The notes: generated by a model not told the origin, from the sequence alone. 64,000 nt of DNA from Bidens hawaiensis (GCA_021521415.1 JAIQDT010001110.1:434001-498000), one strand, 5' to 3'. Numbered from the stretch's first letter, positions 1 to 14,017 are shown. Numbers and translations are program-made.

Positions 1-120
1 TAGGGTCTTAATTATGAAGGCTTGTTAGTTAATTTTACATGCCCCTTTTTTATCTATTCATTGTGTCTTATATTTTGTTAATGTTTTTTTATCATATGAT
101 TTATTTTTTGTATATAAAAA

Positions 121-374
121 CCAATATGACTTTTCATTAAAAATAAAAGACGTTAGAAGAGACTCACGATTTGTTTAAGTATACAAGTTATAATTAGATC
201 AGTGTTACGATAACTTTATTTTGTTAATTGTTATCATAATTATCGTTATAATATTGACCTTTTATGTATAAGTTATTAAAATTTTATATTCAGACCAAGA
301 TGACTTTTCATTTAAAATTAAAAAAACGTCAGAAGAGACTCACGATTTGTTTAAGTATACGAGTTATAATTAGT
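121..374. repeat. Local direct duplication near the left edge
   Basis: Two copies of an ~75-80 bp sequence lie at about 121-197 and 294-374. Both contain TGACTTTTCATT, then GAAGAGACTCACGATTTG and TTAAGTATAC, with a few substitutions and small indels. No coding frame is associated. The rest of 1-960 is AT-rich and I see no gene in it. Confidence 0.75.
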
Positions 375-979
375 TCTTGTTAATTTTATTATAAATATCG
401 TTGTAAAAGTTATTAAGTTTTTATTTTCAGAGCCATTTTTTCATTTGTCCTGAAGCCTTGAATTCTTAAGGGTTTTCGGGGACGCCCCTGATGACAACGA
501 CCCTTCTACCGTTTTGACACGAACAAACATGAAACTTTGGGACAATAAATAGAATTAAAAACGAGAACATAGCCGTTGGAATCAGGTCAAATGGATATAT
601 AAAACTCAGGATAAGAAATATTTAATGTTTAAACGAGCTGGTACTGTTCAGAATCCAAGCTTTGAATATGGAGTCAGTTTCCAGTCAGTGCACTCAAAAT
701 GTCTAAGCCATATATAATAAAATTATCGGGAAGTACCCCTACCTTGTATGGCTAGTTTATATGAAATGCCTAAGCTTGATGCAGGCAACACTTATACAAA
801 GTTTTAACACTTGCACGTACTTCGAGAAACAAATCTTCGGAACGTCGGAATTGAGGCACGAATATCGAGAAAGTATATGTGAGGTTTGATTTGGGATGCA
901 CAAAGCAGAGCCCGACACCCCAATTTATAAGGCTGAGATTATGACCCATCAAGATATGCGATGGGCTAAAAAGGGGATT

Positions 980-1324
980 CATCGCGTATCATGATGGATT
1001 GCTTAACCACCTCTGAACATTATATTCCATCGCGTATCGTGATGGAATTTTGGTTTGGCCATCGCGTATCACGAAGCCGCTCACTAGGTCTGATTGGTCA
1101 CCTAGTAGGTCTGCCACGTGTTACCACGTGGCTGGACACGTTTCCACGATTACTTTGCATGGTCATCGCGTATCGCGATTAGCCAAATAGTTAGGTGATT
1201 GCATATCGCGACACCACCCATATTGGGGCAATGTGATATACCCGTCGCGTATCGCGATGGACTATCTCCTGAACCATCGCGTATCGCGATGGACTATCTC
1301 CTGAACCATCGCGTATCGCGATGG
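980..1324. repeat. Cluster of CGCGTAYCGCG palindromic repeats (cluster 1)
   Basis: At least seven copies of a near-palindrome, best form CCATCGCGTATCGCGATGG, occur here: 980-997, 1027-1045, 1059-1074, 1163-1180, 1242-1260, 1274-1292 and 1306-1324. A decayed eighth copy is near 1200. The last three are a tandem array of period 32 bp with the spacer ACTATCTCCTGAA. Outer copies are mutated, for example CGCGTATCATGATGG. The family recurs at 12506-12605. No open frame here looks like a gene. Origin unknown; transposon-derived sequence is likely. Confidence 0.85.
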
Positions 1325-1334
1325 GTCTTGAAAT

Positions 1335-2726
1335 CCATAATTTTCTTTTTAGTCCCTTTACTTTTGACCACTTGTCACGTCTTGTTCTTGCTTCCATTTT
1401 CCTAAAACAATAAGGTGGCTCTCAAGCGGCTCGCGGCGATGCGCGTGCGCCATTAAAGCGTCACATTGCGCCCATTGCTCGAGCCCGTGCGAGTCGGGTG
1501 ATTCGTACCCTCTGCTAGGACCACTAGTTCATGCATGACATATAAAATATTAATATGGAAACTTATCTCTTTATAAAGATCTTCAAAATATTTCCACTTT
1601 CAATGTGGGATGGACTTTATCTTTCTTATTTATATCCATTTGAAGGAGTTCAATTTTATTCTTTCTTTTCATATGGGATGGATCCCTTTCCCCTAATTTC
1701 TTTAATATGAAATTCTTCCAACTTAATATAATCTTATTATTTCTATATCATATTTATTATAAAAATATTTTTAGGTCCTTTTTATTTTCAAAGTTAACAT
1801 TTTTAACCCAAAAATAATATGGTATTTTTCGAGATATTACAGGTCTATAGATGGATAAAGCATATGACAATTCTTTGTTTTCTTTTAAACAACCTTTCAC
1901 ATATTATATAGATAGATAAAGATCCATATGTCGATGCCATAACTTTTGTAGAAAACACACAGTTTGTGTATTTATGTATTTAGTTTCACTTTTCAATCAA
2001 CTTTGTTGTTGGCTGATGTTTGTTTTGTTAACCTCTTTGGGTTTTACTTTGCCCGGGTTCAAACCTCTTCTGCCATTCATATGTTTCTCTTTATTATCTA
2101 TCTATTGTTTAATTGTTTTATTTTATCTGTCTATTATTTTAATTTGATGGGTTGTGACGTCATGTTTTTTAAAGGTCTTTGAATTTAGGATTCCGTTTAA
2201 AGGTTTTTATTTTAAGTATACTAATTTGAGCAAACTAAGTTTTAAACGTGGTTTCCGATATTGTAATAAACTTAAGCGATGCCAACTAAATACGCAATGC
2301 CTCGTCGCCGTAACACCCGTATTTTTTATTTAGTTTTGGTATCCTAACGAACCTAGCCAATAATGGAATTTTCTTTTATGTTTACTTCTGGTACGATGAC
2401 CGAATGTGTGTCGACTCAACGCTGCAATGCCCGTGTTTTCTTTTTCTTTTTTAAATATGTTAATTTTTCGAAATTATCTTTTGTGTTTGGTTCCAATATC
2501 GTGGCAAACCTATCGATACTGACCGAATTTCCGCCACTACCCCTGTATATTGCCAACAAAAAAAACGTAGTTTTACGTATATATATATTTTTTGTATTAT
2601 AAGTTATACGTTTTCATCATAAGTTGTATGCATGCTGACACTATTTTGGATGTTTCACATATCATTTTTTTATTTAGTGTAGATATCGTGACAAACTTTA
2701 TTAGATACCGACCGAATATGCGTCAA
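1335..2726. other. AT-rich intergenic stretch, possibly Helitron body
   Basis: No gene is recognisable. A short GC-rich patch lies at 1425-1500. From about 2270 there are degenerate motifs such as 'aatacgcaatgcc' and 'caacgctgcaatgcc' that resemble the subterminal sequence of the Helitron end just downstream. The stretch may therefore be the body of that element, but I could not place a 5' end. Confidence 0.35.
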
Positions 2727-2755
2727 GCCGCAACGCGGCGGGTTTGAAACCTAGT
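2727..2755 (+). mobile_element. Helitron 3' terminus
   Basis: A GC hairpin GCCGC-AAC-GCGGC (2727-2739) is followed after 11 nt by CTAGT (2751-2755) and then T. Helitrons end in CTRR(T), typically CTAGT, 10-12 nt after a short GC-rich hairpin, and insert between A and T. No Rep/helicase coding sequence is seen upstream, so it would be non-autonomous. The 5' TC end is not located. Confidence 0.6.
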
Positions 2756-3760
2756 TTTATATTAGAAATAATTCTAACAATCTATTTTATTATATTGACA
2801 CAAATATTCGTTTCCAGATACAAAACGTGAGAAGTTTGTTTTAACAATATGTTTATATGGATGATATACAAACATCATCCCTCATGGTGTTTATACATCC
2901 CTATAGTGCTCTATACGACTCGTATAGGTTAGTATGACACATATATGCCACACATGACAAACAAATTTATGGAAGAAACAAAGAGGCAGCTTTTTGCAAT
3001 ATATATGACTCGTTTTGCAGCGTACAAGCCATATAATGCTTCATAGCTCTTATAGAGCCTGACACAAGTATAGACTTTGCTTCCATGACAACATAATTTG
3101 AACTGCTAGTTTGTTCTTTGACCGCCATTCTATACATAATCAACAGGGCTATACGAGGGTATCACATGACGACTATAGAAGGCCGGTACCCTGAAATGCC
3201 CATTTTGTTTGTAGTTATTTAAATAATATAGAACAAAATAGGTACTTTTAAATTACGTGGTTATTTATTAACTTGTGTTTTACTATTTACAAGTTCTAAT
3301 TAATTTAAGGAAAAAAAATTACAAATTTTGTGTATATGAACGGTATAGCCTTTTACAATTCATATAGGATAAAGATTTACAATAATTTTATACAAAGTAA
3401 GAAAACATAAATTAATATAAAACTAGGGCTATAAAGCTGGTATAGCCTTATATTTGAGATAGCCAATCTGGTGTTGTCTGTAAACCAAGCCTTACATGTA
3501 ACTTTACTTTATTTTATTTAATGTATTATTTAAAGTTATAAAACCATTTATTTCAACGAACAAAGCTGTTATCAAAACAAACATGGAGGATCAAAATGCA
3601 ACTTACACTCAACTTTCAAGGACCACCAAGAAATAAAGGCTCGATACCCAACGCTACACGCCATTATCCAGAATAAGATATTTTCAGTAATCGAAACACC
3701 ACCACGTGTCATCATCTCAACGGCTGGATCGCCACCTACTATCTTCTCGGAATCACTATA
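2756..3760. other. Intergenic region upstream of the cysteine protease
   Basis: AT-rich spacer without a recognisable gene. It will contain the promoter of the protease gene at 3807, but I could not identify a convincing TATA box or named cis-element. Confidence 0.5.
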
Positions 3761-3806
3761 ATTGGACATGAAGCTACCGAAGAAAAATATATCCCATACC
3801 ACCACC

Positions 3807-5200
<1,394 letters not shown>

Positions 5201-5945
5201 AAGTTGTTGGATTTCCATTTGTATATATTATGTCTGTATCAGTAAGGATGTATTGTTATTGAAACCATCGACACTAGATATATGTTGGCTTGTAGTTAAC
5301 ATCATGAAGCATAACTCACGAGCAGCTCATGATCTAGATGTTGGTCTTATGTAGTTTGATTATCTTTATCTATCAAACAATTTGGATGCTACTTATTACT
5401 AAAAGCTTTGATTTCCATTCAATGGTATGTCAGGCAATATCACATTTTGTGGATTCATGGGTGCGATAATGATTAGAAGTAGAATCGTTGAAATATCTTT
5501 TCCTCATTGAACTCGATGTAATTAGAATCAAGTTTTTTATTTTCCAATCGTGTTTAGTTGCCAAAGTTCTTTTGAATTGGTATTTGAATCAATGGCTAAC
5601 AAGTTTGGAATTAAAGGCAAACATTTTCGGTTAAATGTTGAAATTAAAGTTAGAATAAATGATTAAATTCCCTTCATAGTTCATATCATAAGTAGACAGT
5701 AGACTTAACTCGACATCTCTTTACTGATATTTTTAAAACAACCCATTTTGAATGGTAGATGTATTTGTCATAACCAGATCTGACCAGAATTAAAATGATT
5801 ATTTCTAACGCACCCCATTTCGACCGAGCCCACTCTAACCCATTACCCAGCCTAACTCGACCCGCCTGTTTTCTCAGGCATGTGTACGCCTTGGGCCCGG
5901 GGGATAAAGAGAAGGTTTAGAGTGCATACAAATAAGACTGTCCAT
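5201..5945. other. 3' region between convergent genes
   Basis: Holds the 3' UTR of the protease and low-complexity AT-rich spacer. I see no coding sequence. Confidence 0.5.
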
Positions 5946-6140
5946 TAATATTGATACACAAAAGAAATAATAGTCATTTAAAACAGAAACAAGCACAATT
6001 AAGATCTCAAAATTAATACGAATACACAAAGAAATATTGCTAAGTCCTTTAAAATGGAATAACATGCGAATTAAGATCTCAAAATTAATACTGATACACA
6101 ATGAAATATTGCTAAGTCGTTTAAAATAGAAAAACAAGTA
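5946..6140. repeat. 72-bp tandem repeat downstream of COPI alpha
   Basis: About 2.7 copies of a 72-bp unit. Full phrases such as AATTAAGATCTCAAAATTAA recur at 5997 and 6069, and CACAA(A/T)GAAATATTGCTAAG recurs at about 6025 and 6097. The left copy is more diverged. The array lies 150-350 bp beyond the COPA stop codon and could fall in its 3' UTR. Confidence 0.8.
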
Positions 6141-6295
6141 TAATGAGTTGGCTCTTATAACAAATCTGAATTCTCCTGTTTGAATTACAAGAATTTAAGC
6201 AAGGCATCAATATGAAGAAAGAAAGAAAATAATATAAAACATAACACACATATGATTGATTACCTGATAGTATGAAGACGAGATAGAATTTCAAA

Positions 6296-9200
6296 TTATC
6301 TGATTTGAGCTGGAGAACACAGTAAACCAGATGCATCAGATCCAACCACCGAAAGGTTACAAACAGCGCAAATCTCCCCTTCTTGAGAAACAACAAAATG
6401 TGAACCACAGTAAGGACACAAAACATCCTTCTGTCCACGATAAATAGAAACATAAGTCGCCCCACAAACCACAAACGGGTTCCTAAAATCATAATTCAAC
6501 TGTATGGCGTCCCTCATGTTCCTCTCAGCCGCCTGTATAACCGAACGCGCTTTCTGAGCATGAGCTTCAGCAGGATTAGCCTCCAAAAGACGCCTAGCAA
6601 AGTTTGATGCGGTAATTAAATTGCCCGCCTTGAAACATAAACTCATAGCATTCACTAAAGCCAGCCTCAAATGAGGCAGTTGAAGGTTGCAGTGAGTGAA
6701 ATAAGCTGCTAGCTCCAACTGGCGAACAGGGTCGTCTTTAACTTCCCTCCGTTTAAGCTCCATTTGTAAACCCAAAACATATTCTTTGACGATAATAACC
6801 AACTCTTTGACTTCATCCACTTCTCTTCTTGTTTCAACTACAATAAGAGGAATTGTATGAAGAATGCTCATAAAAACCCGTAAAGCTTCGGTGAATTTCC
6901 CGGCAGTAGTCGCCTTATAACCAGCTTTGAGTTTGTCTTCCAATTGGGAGAAACTGAAAACGAGCGCGGGTGGGTTCCTGACATTCGGACTTGCTGACTC
7001 ACTCCAGCCTCTCTCAATGGCTAGTGAGATTATTGGAGATGACGGGAAAGTGGGTAAGTGAGTATGACTTCCCGTGTGAAGGTCGAGAAAAAACGATTTT
7101 AACGGTTTAAAATTCTTTATTCCGAGCTGGCGGTTTAATAACCGCATAGCGGTGTCGAAGTTACCCGCAGCTGCGTGTTCACCAGCTAAAGATGATTTCT
7201 GAACCCAGATTTGGCTCACGGGCATGCCAGGTGTTGGCGCCACAAAAACCGATGACCTGGCAGTTGTAGCTCTTGGTGTCTCAACATCGACGGGAAGTTC
7301 AAGATCTTCAAGATCCCAACCACCCTCTTCATTTTCTTCGTGTGCTTCGTCATTCTCTGACACCATGCTAACATCACCATTCTGAATATTCTCCACATCC
7401 ACAATATCCAAATCCTCACCCCAATCAGCATCGGCTGCATCTTCATACTCTTCCGGAGCATCCCGTCCTACACTATCCAAACCACCCTCAAATATCCCTT
7501 TCATGACCCGTAATAAGGGCCAATCTCCACCACACAATACAGGAGTCGGTGGGATTAAAAGCGAATGAGACCTACCACTCGGTAAAACCGGAACATTCCT
7601 TTCAAGTTTATCCGCAAGACCTTCAGCAATATCATTCAACCCGTGAGTCTTAGCTGTCACATAAGCTAGTGGCAAATGACCCGCATTTTCCAAAATCTTG
7701 ACCCGTTCTTTAACATCACCTAAATACAACGCGTTATGAAACTGGCCCATAACATCGTTTTTCACCTCTGCAATTTTCATCATTTTCGACAACTTATCTA
7801 AATTTCCCGTAATTAAATACAGAAACGATAGCCTCTCGAAGTTCTTCGTCCTCTGATACGCGTATTCAACAATACCCGAGTTACCCTGACGAAGCGCTTC
7901 AACACCCAACTTATACCAATGATCTTTTTCATCAATTTCTTTAGCAGAAGCAACTGCAATCTGAATATTTCCACTTTCAAGTGCTAAATTGAAACGGGTT
8001 CGTTCATCTTTCACAAAATGTAAAGCAACTTCTGGAAACCCCTTTTGTTGTAAATATGCAATCATGGCTTGCCCACATAACTCTGAGTTTCTTATCATGC
8101 TCATAACATGATCATATCTCTTTTTCAAAAGTGACAGTTTGAAAAGATATTCGGTTGCATCAATAACAATTGACCTGTTTTTCCCATCTCGATCCAAGCA
8201 AAAGATATTATTTCCAGATATCTTTGTAATGTATACCGGAACATCAACCGTCTTTATAATTCCACAGTCTCCGTTAGGTAAACAATACTTGATGTGAGTT
8301 AAAGTTGTGTATATAAACACACCGTTATCATCCCACGATCCGCTTTTAACACGGATCGTTTCATGAAGTGTGCAACGGTGCACAAGTCGTTTATCAGCAA
8401 TGATTATCGAGTGTTTGCTAAGTAAAGCAACAGTCTCCATGTCACTTGACCATACAACATACCTTACAAAAGAAGCTTGAAGGTCACCAAGAATCATTCT
8501 TTGTTGAAGGTCAAAGATGATCACCCGATCCTCTGCCTTGCACAGCAAGTTACCCGTACCCGCGTAGAATATCGCATCGGTAACAATTGGAAGTGCACTT
8601 TTCTTCACTATCTCATTTTTTAGATTTTTGACTAGCACTTGATTTGTGCTCTTTTCAAGCACTGCAAATCTGTTTCGTGCCACAAAAACTGCTGAACCAC
8701 CAACGCCTCGTTTTGCTTCGTGGACCGTGTCACCTTTGTTAAAACTATCTTTTGGTATGATATACAGTTCATAAGATCCACCATCTACATCTGAGCATAT
8801 TAGAACCGCATTCTCAGTAGGGCTATAAGACAGAGTTTTAGGACCCTGGTTCAATGTGGCAGAACCAGGCCTGCGAATTGGTATTATTTGTGTGTCTTTT
8901 TGAGTAGAGTACTCGTATAACTGAAGAAAACGGTCTTTTACATAGTACAGAGAATTGTTACTGACAGAAAAGGCAGGCCGTTCTCTTTCCAGTTTGAAAA
9001 CTATCATGCCACTATCATGACCAGCGGCCAAAAGGTTCATTTCAGGATGACAACATAGGATCCAGAACCGGTCATGCTCCCTCCTGAAAGTTTGGAGAGC
9101 TGTTCTTTTTGTAGCATCCCAAACACGAATGCTCTTATCCTCCGAGTTTGATACTATAATGTCCTGCCTTGAATGAAAAAGAACTGATGAAACATTGTTC

Positions 9201-10857
9201 ATGTGACCTCTCAATGTGTCTACTTCCCAAGCTTTTGAATCTGAAACATAAAAACATATTACTCAACATTCCTAATTAAAATAGTATTATAAATCTTTAG
9301 TCATTTTGTGTAATGGAAACTAATAAATAAAAGTTGTTTTCAGATTTCTTGAATCACAAAAAGCAATGGCAGACTATATATGCCTTTGAGAATTTTCATT
9401 ATGAAATAATTTCATATATATAGCATATAAAAGGAATAAAAGAAATGAGACCATAAAATCTTACCATTCATTCGCCAGATCTTAATTTGGCGATCATCAG
9501 CTCCTGAAACAATAAGAGGAAGGGTGGGATGAAACGAAGCCCAATTAACTCCACGATCATGACCCTCCAAAACATACTTAACAACAGCATCAACACCACC
9601 AAAGAAATCAGTGTTCATTTGACCCAACCGAAGGATATCATCAGCAGGAGAAACAGATTTCTTCCTAAGCACACCAATATCCCAAACCCTAACAGTCTGA
9701 TCTAACGATGCAGACACCACAAGATCCTCCTTTGGATGGAACAAAGCACACATTACATAATGATTGTGTCCAGTTAACACAGAGATACAAGTACGAGACT
9801 GCCAGTTCCAGATCCTGATAGTTTGATCATCACTAGCACTAACAATCCAAGGTGACTCGTGATGAAATTGAACCGTTCTGATGTAATCAAGATGCCCTAG
9901 AAGGGTAAACAAACATCTATGCAGTTTATAGTTCCATACTTTGATCTTGTAATCATCTCCTGCAAGTATCATTTATCAATCCAAATTAATTTCCAATCAT
10001 CTTCTATCAATCTATCCAAGCACATAACTTGAATAAACTTAACAATAGGGATTTAAACGAGCCGAGCCGCTCATGAGCTACTCAAGATCAGCTCGCTAAA
10101 AACACAAACCAAGCCGAGCTTAAAAATTAAAAATAAGTCAGTTCAATAAACGAGGCCGATCTCGATCCGGATCACGAGCCTAAACATGCCTATTATTTAT
10201 CTAATTTTTACTCAATATATCAGATATATTTTTATAATAATTCTTATTATAGATAAAATTATGATAAAAATAAGTACATATGATGTAAAATAGGTATAAA
10301 CATTAGTAAAATAATTAATAAACGAGTCGAGCTCGAGCTACTTGACAATGCTGCATGAAATTGATAGCTAGATCAATCAACCTAATTAAACATCTTGATC
10401 TGTTGGCTTGAGATGATGAAGATGCAGATTTAAATGGAGTAAAATCAAACAAAAGATGACTAATTCATCTTGAGCCGGATCACGAGCCTATTATTTATCT
10501 AATACATCAAATATATATTTTATGATCATGATTATTATAAGATGTAAAATAGGTATAAACATTAACAAAACAATTAACAAACTACTCACGATCCGTGCTC
10601 GACAATGCTATATGAAATTGAGTGCTAGATCAACCAAATGAAAATGTACCTCCGGAGACAAACAGAGGCTGAGATTTGTGAAAATTGACACCGCGAACGG
10701 GTCCATCGTGTTCTTCGAACCGATCAATAAGCGTGCCCATTCGGTAATCCCATAGCTGGATGACACCACTGTGAAGGCTAGCTAAGATCCACGGCCTCTT
10801 GCTGTGGAAACTTAGGCCTTTCACTCTATTACTCTTCGTCTCGAACTTCGTCAACAT
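6296..10857 (-). CDS. COPA: Coatomer subunit alpha (COPI coat)
   Basis: Alpha-COP of the COPI vesicle coat, which carries Golgi-to-ER and intra-Golgi traffic and binds dilysine cargo tails through its WD40 propeller. Exons on the minus strand are 10857-10650, 9959-9465 and 9240-6296. GT-AG borders and phases join to 1215 aa, full length for plants. The ATG at 10857 gives the conserved [15 protein letters not shown] start. The N-terminal ~320 residues carry WD40 repeats ([72 protein letters not shown]). The middle is the coatomer WD-associated alpha-solenoid, followed by an acidic linker. The C-terminal domain has paired cysteines ([20 protein letters not shown]). A 5' UTR intron is likely at 10959-10868. 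Intron 1 contains repeats. No lesions were found. Confidence 0.97.
10060..10640. repeat. GCTCGAGC-type dispersed repeat in COPA intron 1, with internal duplication
   Basis: Intron 1 (9960-10649) holds CGAGCCGAGCCGCTCATGAG (10059-10078) and GAGTCGAGCTCGAGCTAC (~10323). It also holds two diverged direct copies of a ~165-225 bp segment, at ~10155-10380 and ~10473-10636. Both copies run from GGATCACGAGCC through ATGTAAAATAGGTATAAACATTA to GACAATGCT...GAAATTGA. Related GCTCGAGCTTG sequences occur in AP3 intron 2 and VHA-c intron 2. No coding capacity. Confidence 0.75.
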
Positions 10858-10959
10858 TTCCAAAACCCTAATTAATCAATCAATTAAAAGGAGATAGCAA
10901 TTCAATAGTAATAGATCGGTATGGTTATTAAAATGCAGTGGATTGAAACGAATGTTTAC

Positions 10960-12505
10960 CTTCAGATCTGATAATTTGGTGGTGTAATTAGAACGGTAGT
11001 GTTGATTGATGGATCGATTGATGATCTGTCGGCTTGAGATGTAGATTTAAGATTTGTGAGTGCGTAGATCACAAGTTATAATAGACCTCTGCTGGTAGAT
11101 CCACAGCGTGGCAATTTCGTAATTAAAGTGAATTTTATGAGATTTGGACCGGTTTTGGATGAACCGGAGGTGTGATTCCGGATTAAAAGCGGTCCGTGAA
11201 ATATACACCTGGCAGGTTGTCGGTCATGAAGTAAGAAAAGACATGTTTTACAAGTGGTTGAAATGTTGAATGTATTAAGAAAATGAGTTTCATTAGTGAT
11301 ACATAAAAAATTATAGAATGAATGTGTCAAAAGGGATGTTACAACTTACAAGAAAACAATATGAAAGGCATTTAACTAACCCATTTTTAGAAAAGAGTTC
11401 TAAATCATAGTGGATTACTAAAAATTATATCATTCTTTTACCCGAAAACGATTTATACTCAAAAGGTCATAAATATGCATCAATGATTGTTTATCTACAC
11501 ATAGGTTCTTGAACTTTGACAACTTCCAGTTCTTGAAAATCAATCATTTATATCTATGAAGAGCTTACTTTTCAATGATCACACATACATTCATCTTCAT
11601 TCAAGAATATCCAAAATTTGTTAGGTTTTAGTTGGCAATCACATACCAAACTCATTATCACTTATGGATACTTATGGATGATTACGAGGTGATGACCGTC
11701 GTTCGAGTCAATCAAAAATCTAATTATTCTAAATAGTTAGAGCAAGTAGGGTATCGTATCACAAGGAGTATGTGGTCAATGCAAGTCGTGTAACAGATTT
11801 AATATTATGAAGTAAACGGTTTTAGTGCTGATCACACAAGCAATAGTTTAAATTAAGAGAACTAAGCAACGAACGAACAAGCGAGTTGTAAACAGTTAAA
11901 CAAGCAAATCACACCCGGGAATTCAAGTAAGCAACCAAACAGTATCTCGTGCAACCTAACAGATTTATTATTAACGATTAACTGAAAACTGATCAACTAG
12001 ACAAAACCTTAGACGCCAACAATTACTTTACACATGGCACTGGTTATCAAACAGTCCTTGCTAGTGTGACTCAGTTAAGGGTAATTGCACGTTTTATCGT
12101 ATTCAATCTAATCAAACAGCTATATGACTAATTATCTAGCAACTGGTAACAGATCGTTCAGACCAACGTAAACCTAAACCGACCGAACACACGGAAATAC
12201 TAAACATCAATAATCATATATCAATCTTTCAATAACAAAACATAAGTATTCTTAATCACATGAGAAAAACTGTAAATGGTTACAAACTATACATCCCGGG
12301 TGCGATTCAAGGAGATTAGCCGAGCCTAGACATAATCGAATCTTCAATATAGATGATATGGATCATATGTAGGGTCTTGACACAAGCTATGATGGCAGAA
12401 ATCGCCTTCTTGGACTGCTGGAATCGCCTCTTGGTCTTCACAAACGAAGTAAGGGTTTTGTTGTTGATGAAAATAAAGATATAAACTCAAAATCCCGTCT
12501 GCACT
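10960..12505. other. Intergenic; probable non-coding LTR-retrotransposon debris
   Basis: The left end contains the COPA 5' UTR and promoter. From ~11690 to ~12340 the minus strand reads like the non-coding part of plant Ty3/gypsy elements, for example CTTGTGATACGATACCCTAC (complement of about 11750-11769). I found no gag-pol remnant. The assignment rests on general resemblance only. Confidence 0.3.
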
Positions 12506-12605
12506 CCCGTCGCGTACCGCGACGGGGTCTTCTATGGCCCATCGCGTACCGCGATTGACCAAAAAGTCAAAGTCTTCATTAAGTCCCATCGCGGTACGCG
12601 ATGGG
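12506..12605. repeat. CGCGTAYCGCG palindromic repeats (cluster 2)
   Basis: Three copies of the family seen at 980-1324: CCCGTCGCGTACCGCGACGGG (12506-12526), CCCATCGCGTACCGCGATTG (12538-12557) and the inverted form CCCATCGCGGTACGCGATGGG (12585-12605). The core is TAC here where cluster 1 has TAT. Not part of a gene that I can see. Confidence 0.85.
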
Positions 12606-13610
12606 TTCTGCTACAGCCAATCTTCATTCTTTTCCTCGTTTTGCGTGCTGGACATCCCGGGTCTTCATTCCGTGTCACAACAGGTCCATACTGAGTACTT
12701 TAACGCCTATGACCTGGAATCCAATTAAACACGTATGAAGTATCGATAGTTCTAAAATAAACAGTTAAACTAAATAATAAACAAACTAAAACATATACAA
12801 ATTAACCGACCATCACGAGGTTTTTGTGTTCTTGATTAATCACTTTAGAAATTTAGACACGACAAATCAACCGCTCATGTTTCAAAGTTTTTAAAAGTTA
12901 ACACAAACTTAACTAAGTAGTAAGTTTTTTAACTCTTACTTTTTTTTTATTAATTTAACATTTTAAATAAGTTATCCATTGTATTTTAAAAATCCTTGCA
13001 CAACTAGAATGTTTATAAAAATCTTCATGAAAATGGAATTCTACAATGTTGATCTTGTTGTTGTGTATTGGAATTCTACAATGTTGATTGGTTAGAGGGT
13101 TGTTGATGATCGAGCAATTTGAGTCTTATGATCTTTGGCTAATTGTTGCAAAAAAATGGCATGAAAATTGTGTACACAAGAATAACATAGGAAAAGTCGA
13201 AAGCAATTAGTCACTGGGCTTATGAACACACCCTAATAGTTAGATCTATTGTATATTTGTATCCATAGATTTGTGCCCTTATATATGCACTATTCAATGC
13301 ATCATATTTATGGATTTCAATGCATCTTTCAACACACTCAGGAAATCATCATTATCATCCCTATGATTTCAAATTTTCAAGTATAGGTCATCTTATTTTT
13401 ACTCTCAATATGTAATTTTGTTAGATGACTTTTTCCTTTTTTCTGATATGTGATTAAATTAATATATAAAAAATATTAATAACTTAATTTACTGCAGGCA
13501 AAGGAATAAATTACCAGTCTAAACACCCATTTAATGGAAAGAGTGATGTCCTGTACATGGAAATGTCATGTGTTCAATAACATGTGGTTTTCAAATTTTG
13601 ACTTGCCAAG
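12606..13610. other. AT-rich intergenic spacer
   Basis: No open frame, RNA gene or named element recognised. Confidence 0.4.
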
Positions 13611-14017
13611 GGGTGTTTGGCCTAGCTTTTATTTTTAAGCTTATGCTTATATATAAATCTAGCTTATAGTTTTTTTTCTATTATTTGATATGCTTTTTAA
13701 GTGTTTGGATTAGCTAATATTCTACAAGTTAATTATGTGTTTTAATAAGTTGTTAAATTCAACATTCTTTAATTTGTTAGAGTAATAATTACTAATCCAC
13801 CACCATTTGAGGACAAATGAGTAATTTACACCCTTAAACAAATAAGCTTTTATCAAATAAGCTAAATAATCATCTTCAAATAAGCATCTTCAAATGAGCT
13901 TATATAAGCTAATAAGCATAAGCTTAAAAAGCTAATCCAAACACCAAGTTAAGCTTATTTTGTAAAAAAACACTAAAAAAACTATAAGCTTGGTTAAAAA
14001 AGCTAGGCCAAACGCCC
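13611..14017. mobile_element. hAT-like miniature inverted-repeat element (~407 bp)
   Basis: Terminal inverted repeats GGGTGTTTGGCCTAGCTTTT (left) and AAAAGCTAGGCCAAACGCCC (right) differ at one position. The interior is AT-rich and rich in AAGCTTAT motifs, with no coding frame. TIRs of the form GGGTGTTTGG are common in hAT MITEs. I could not find a clean 8-bp target-site duplication, so the superfamily is an inference. Confidence 0.75.

Noticed and set aside
980..1324. Possible CRISPR-like array of palindromic repeats
   Set aside because: The genome is a plant nuclear genome, spacing is irregular, spacers are not unique, and the repeats decay outward like transposon sequence.
3762..3806. Upstream extension of the protease start
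   Set aside because: The codon at 3762 is TTG, and the in-frame ATG at 3768 would put a basic peptide before the signal sequence. The ATG at 3807 gives a proper signal peptide and family-like length.
6121..6492. Open frame overlapping the COPA 3' end
   Set aside because: Alternative-frame shadow of the last COPA exon running into the 72-bp repeat.
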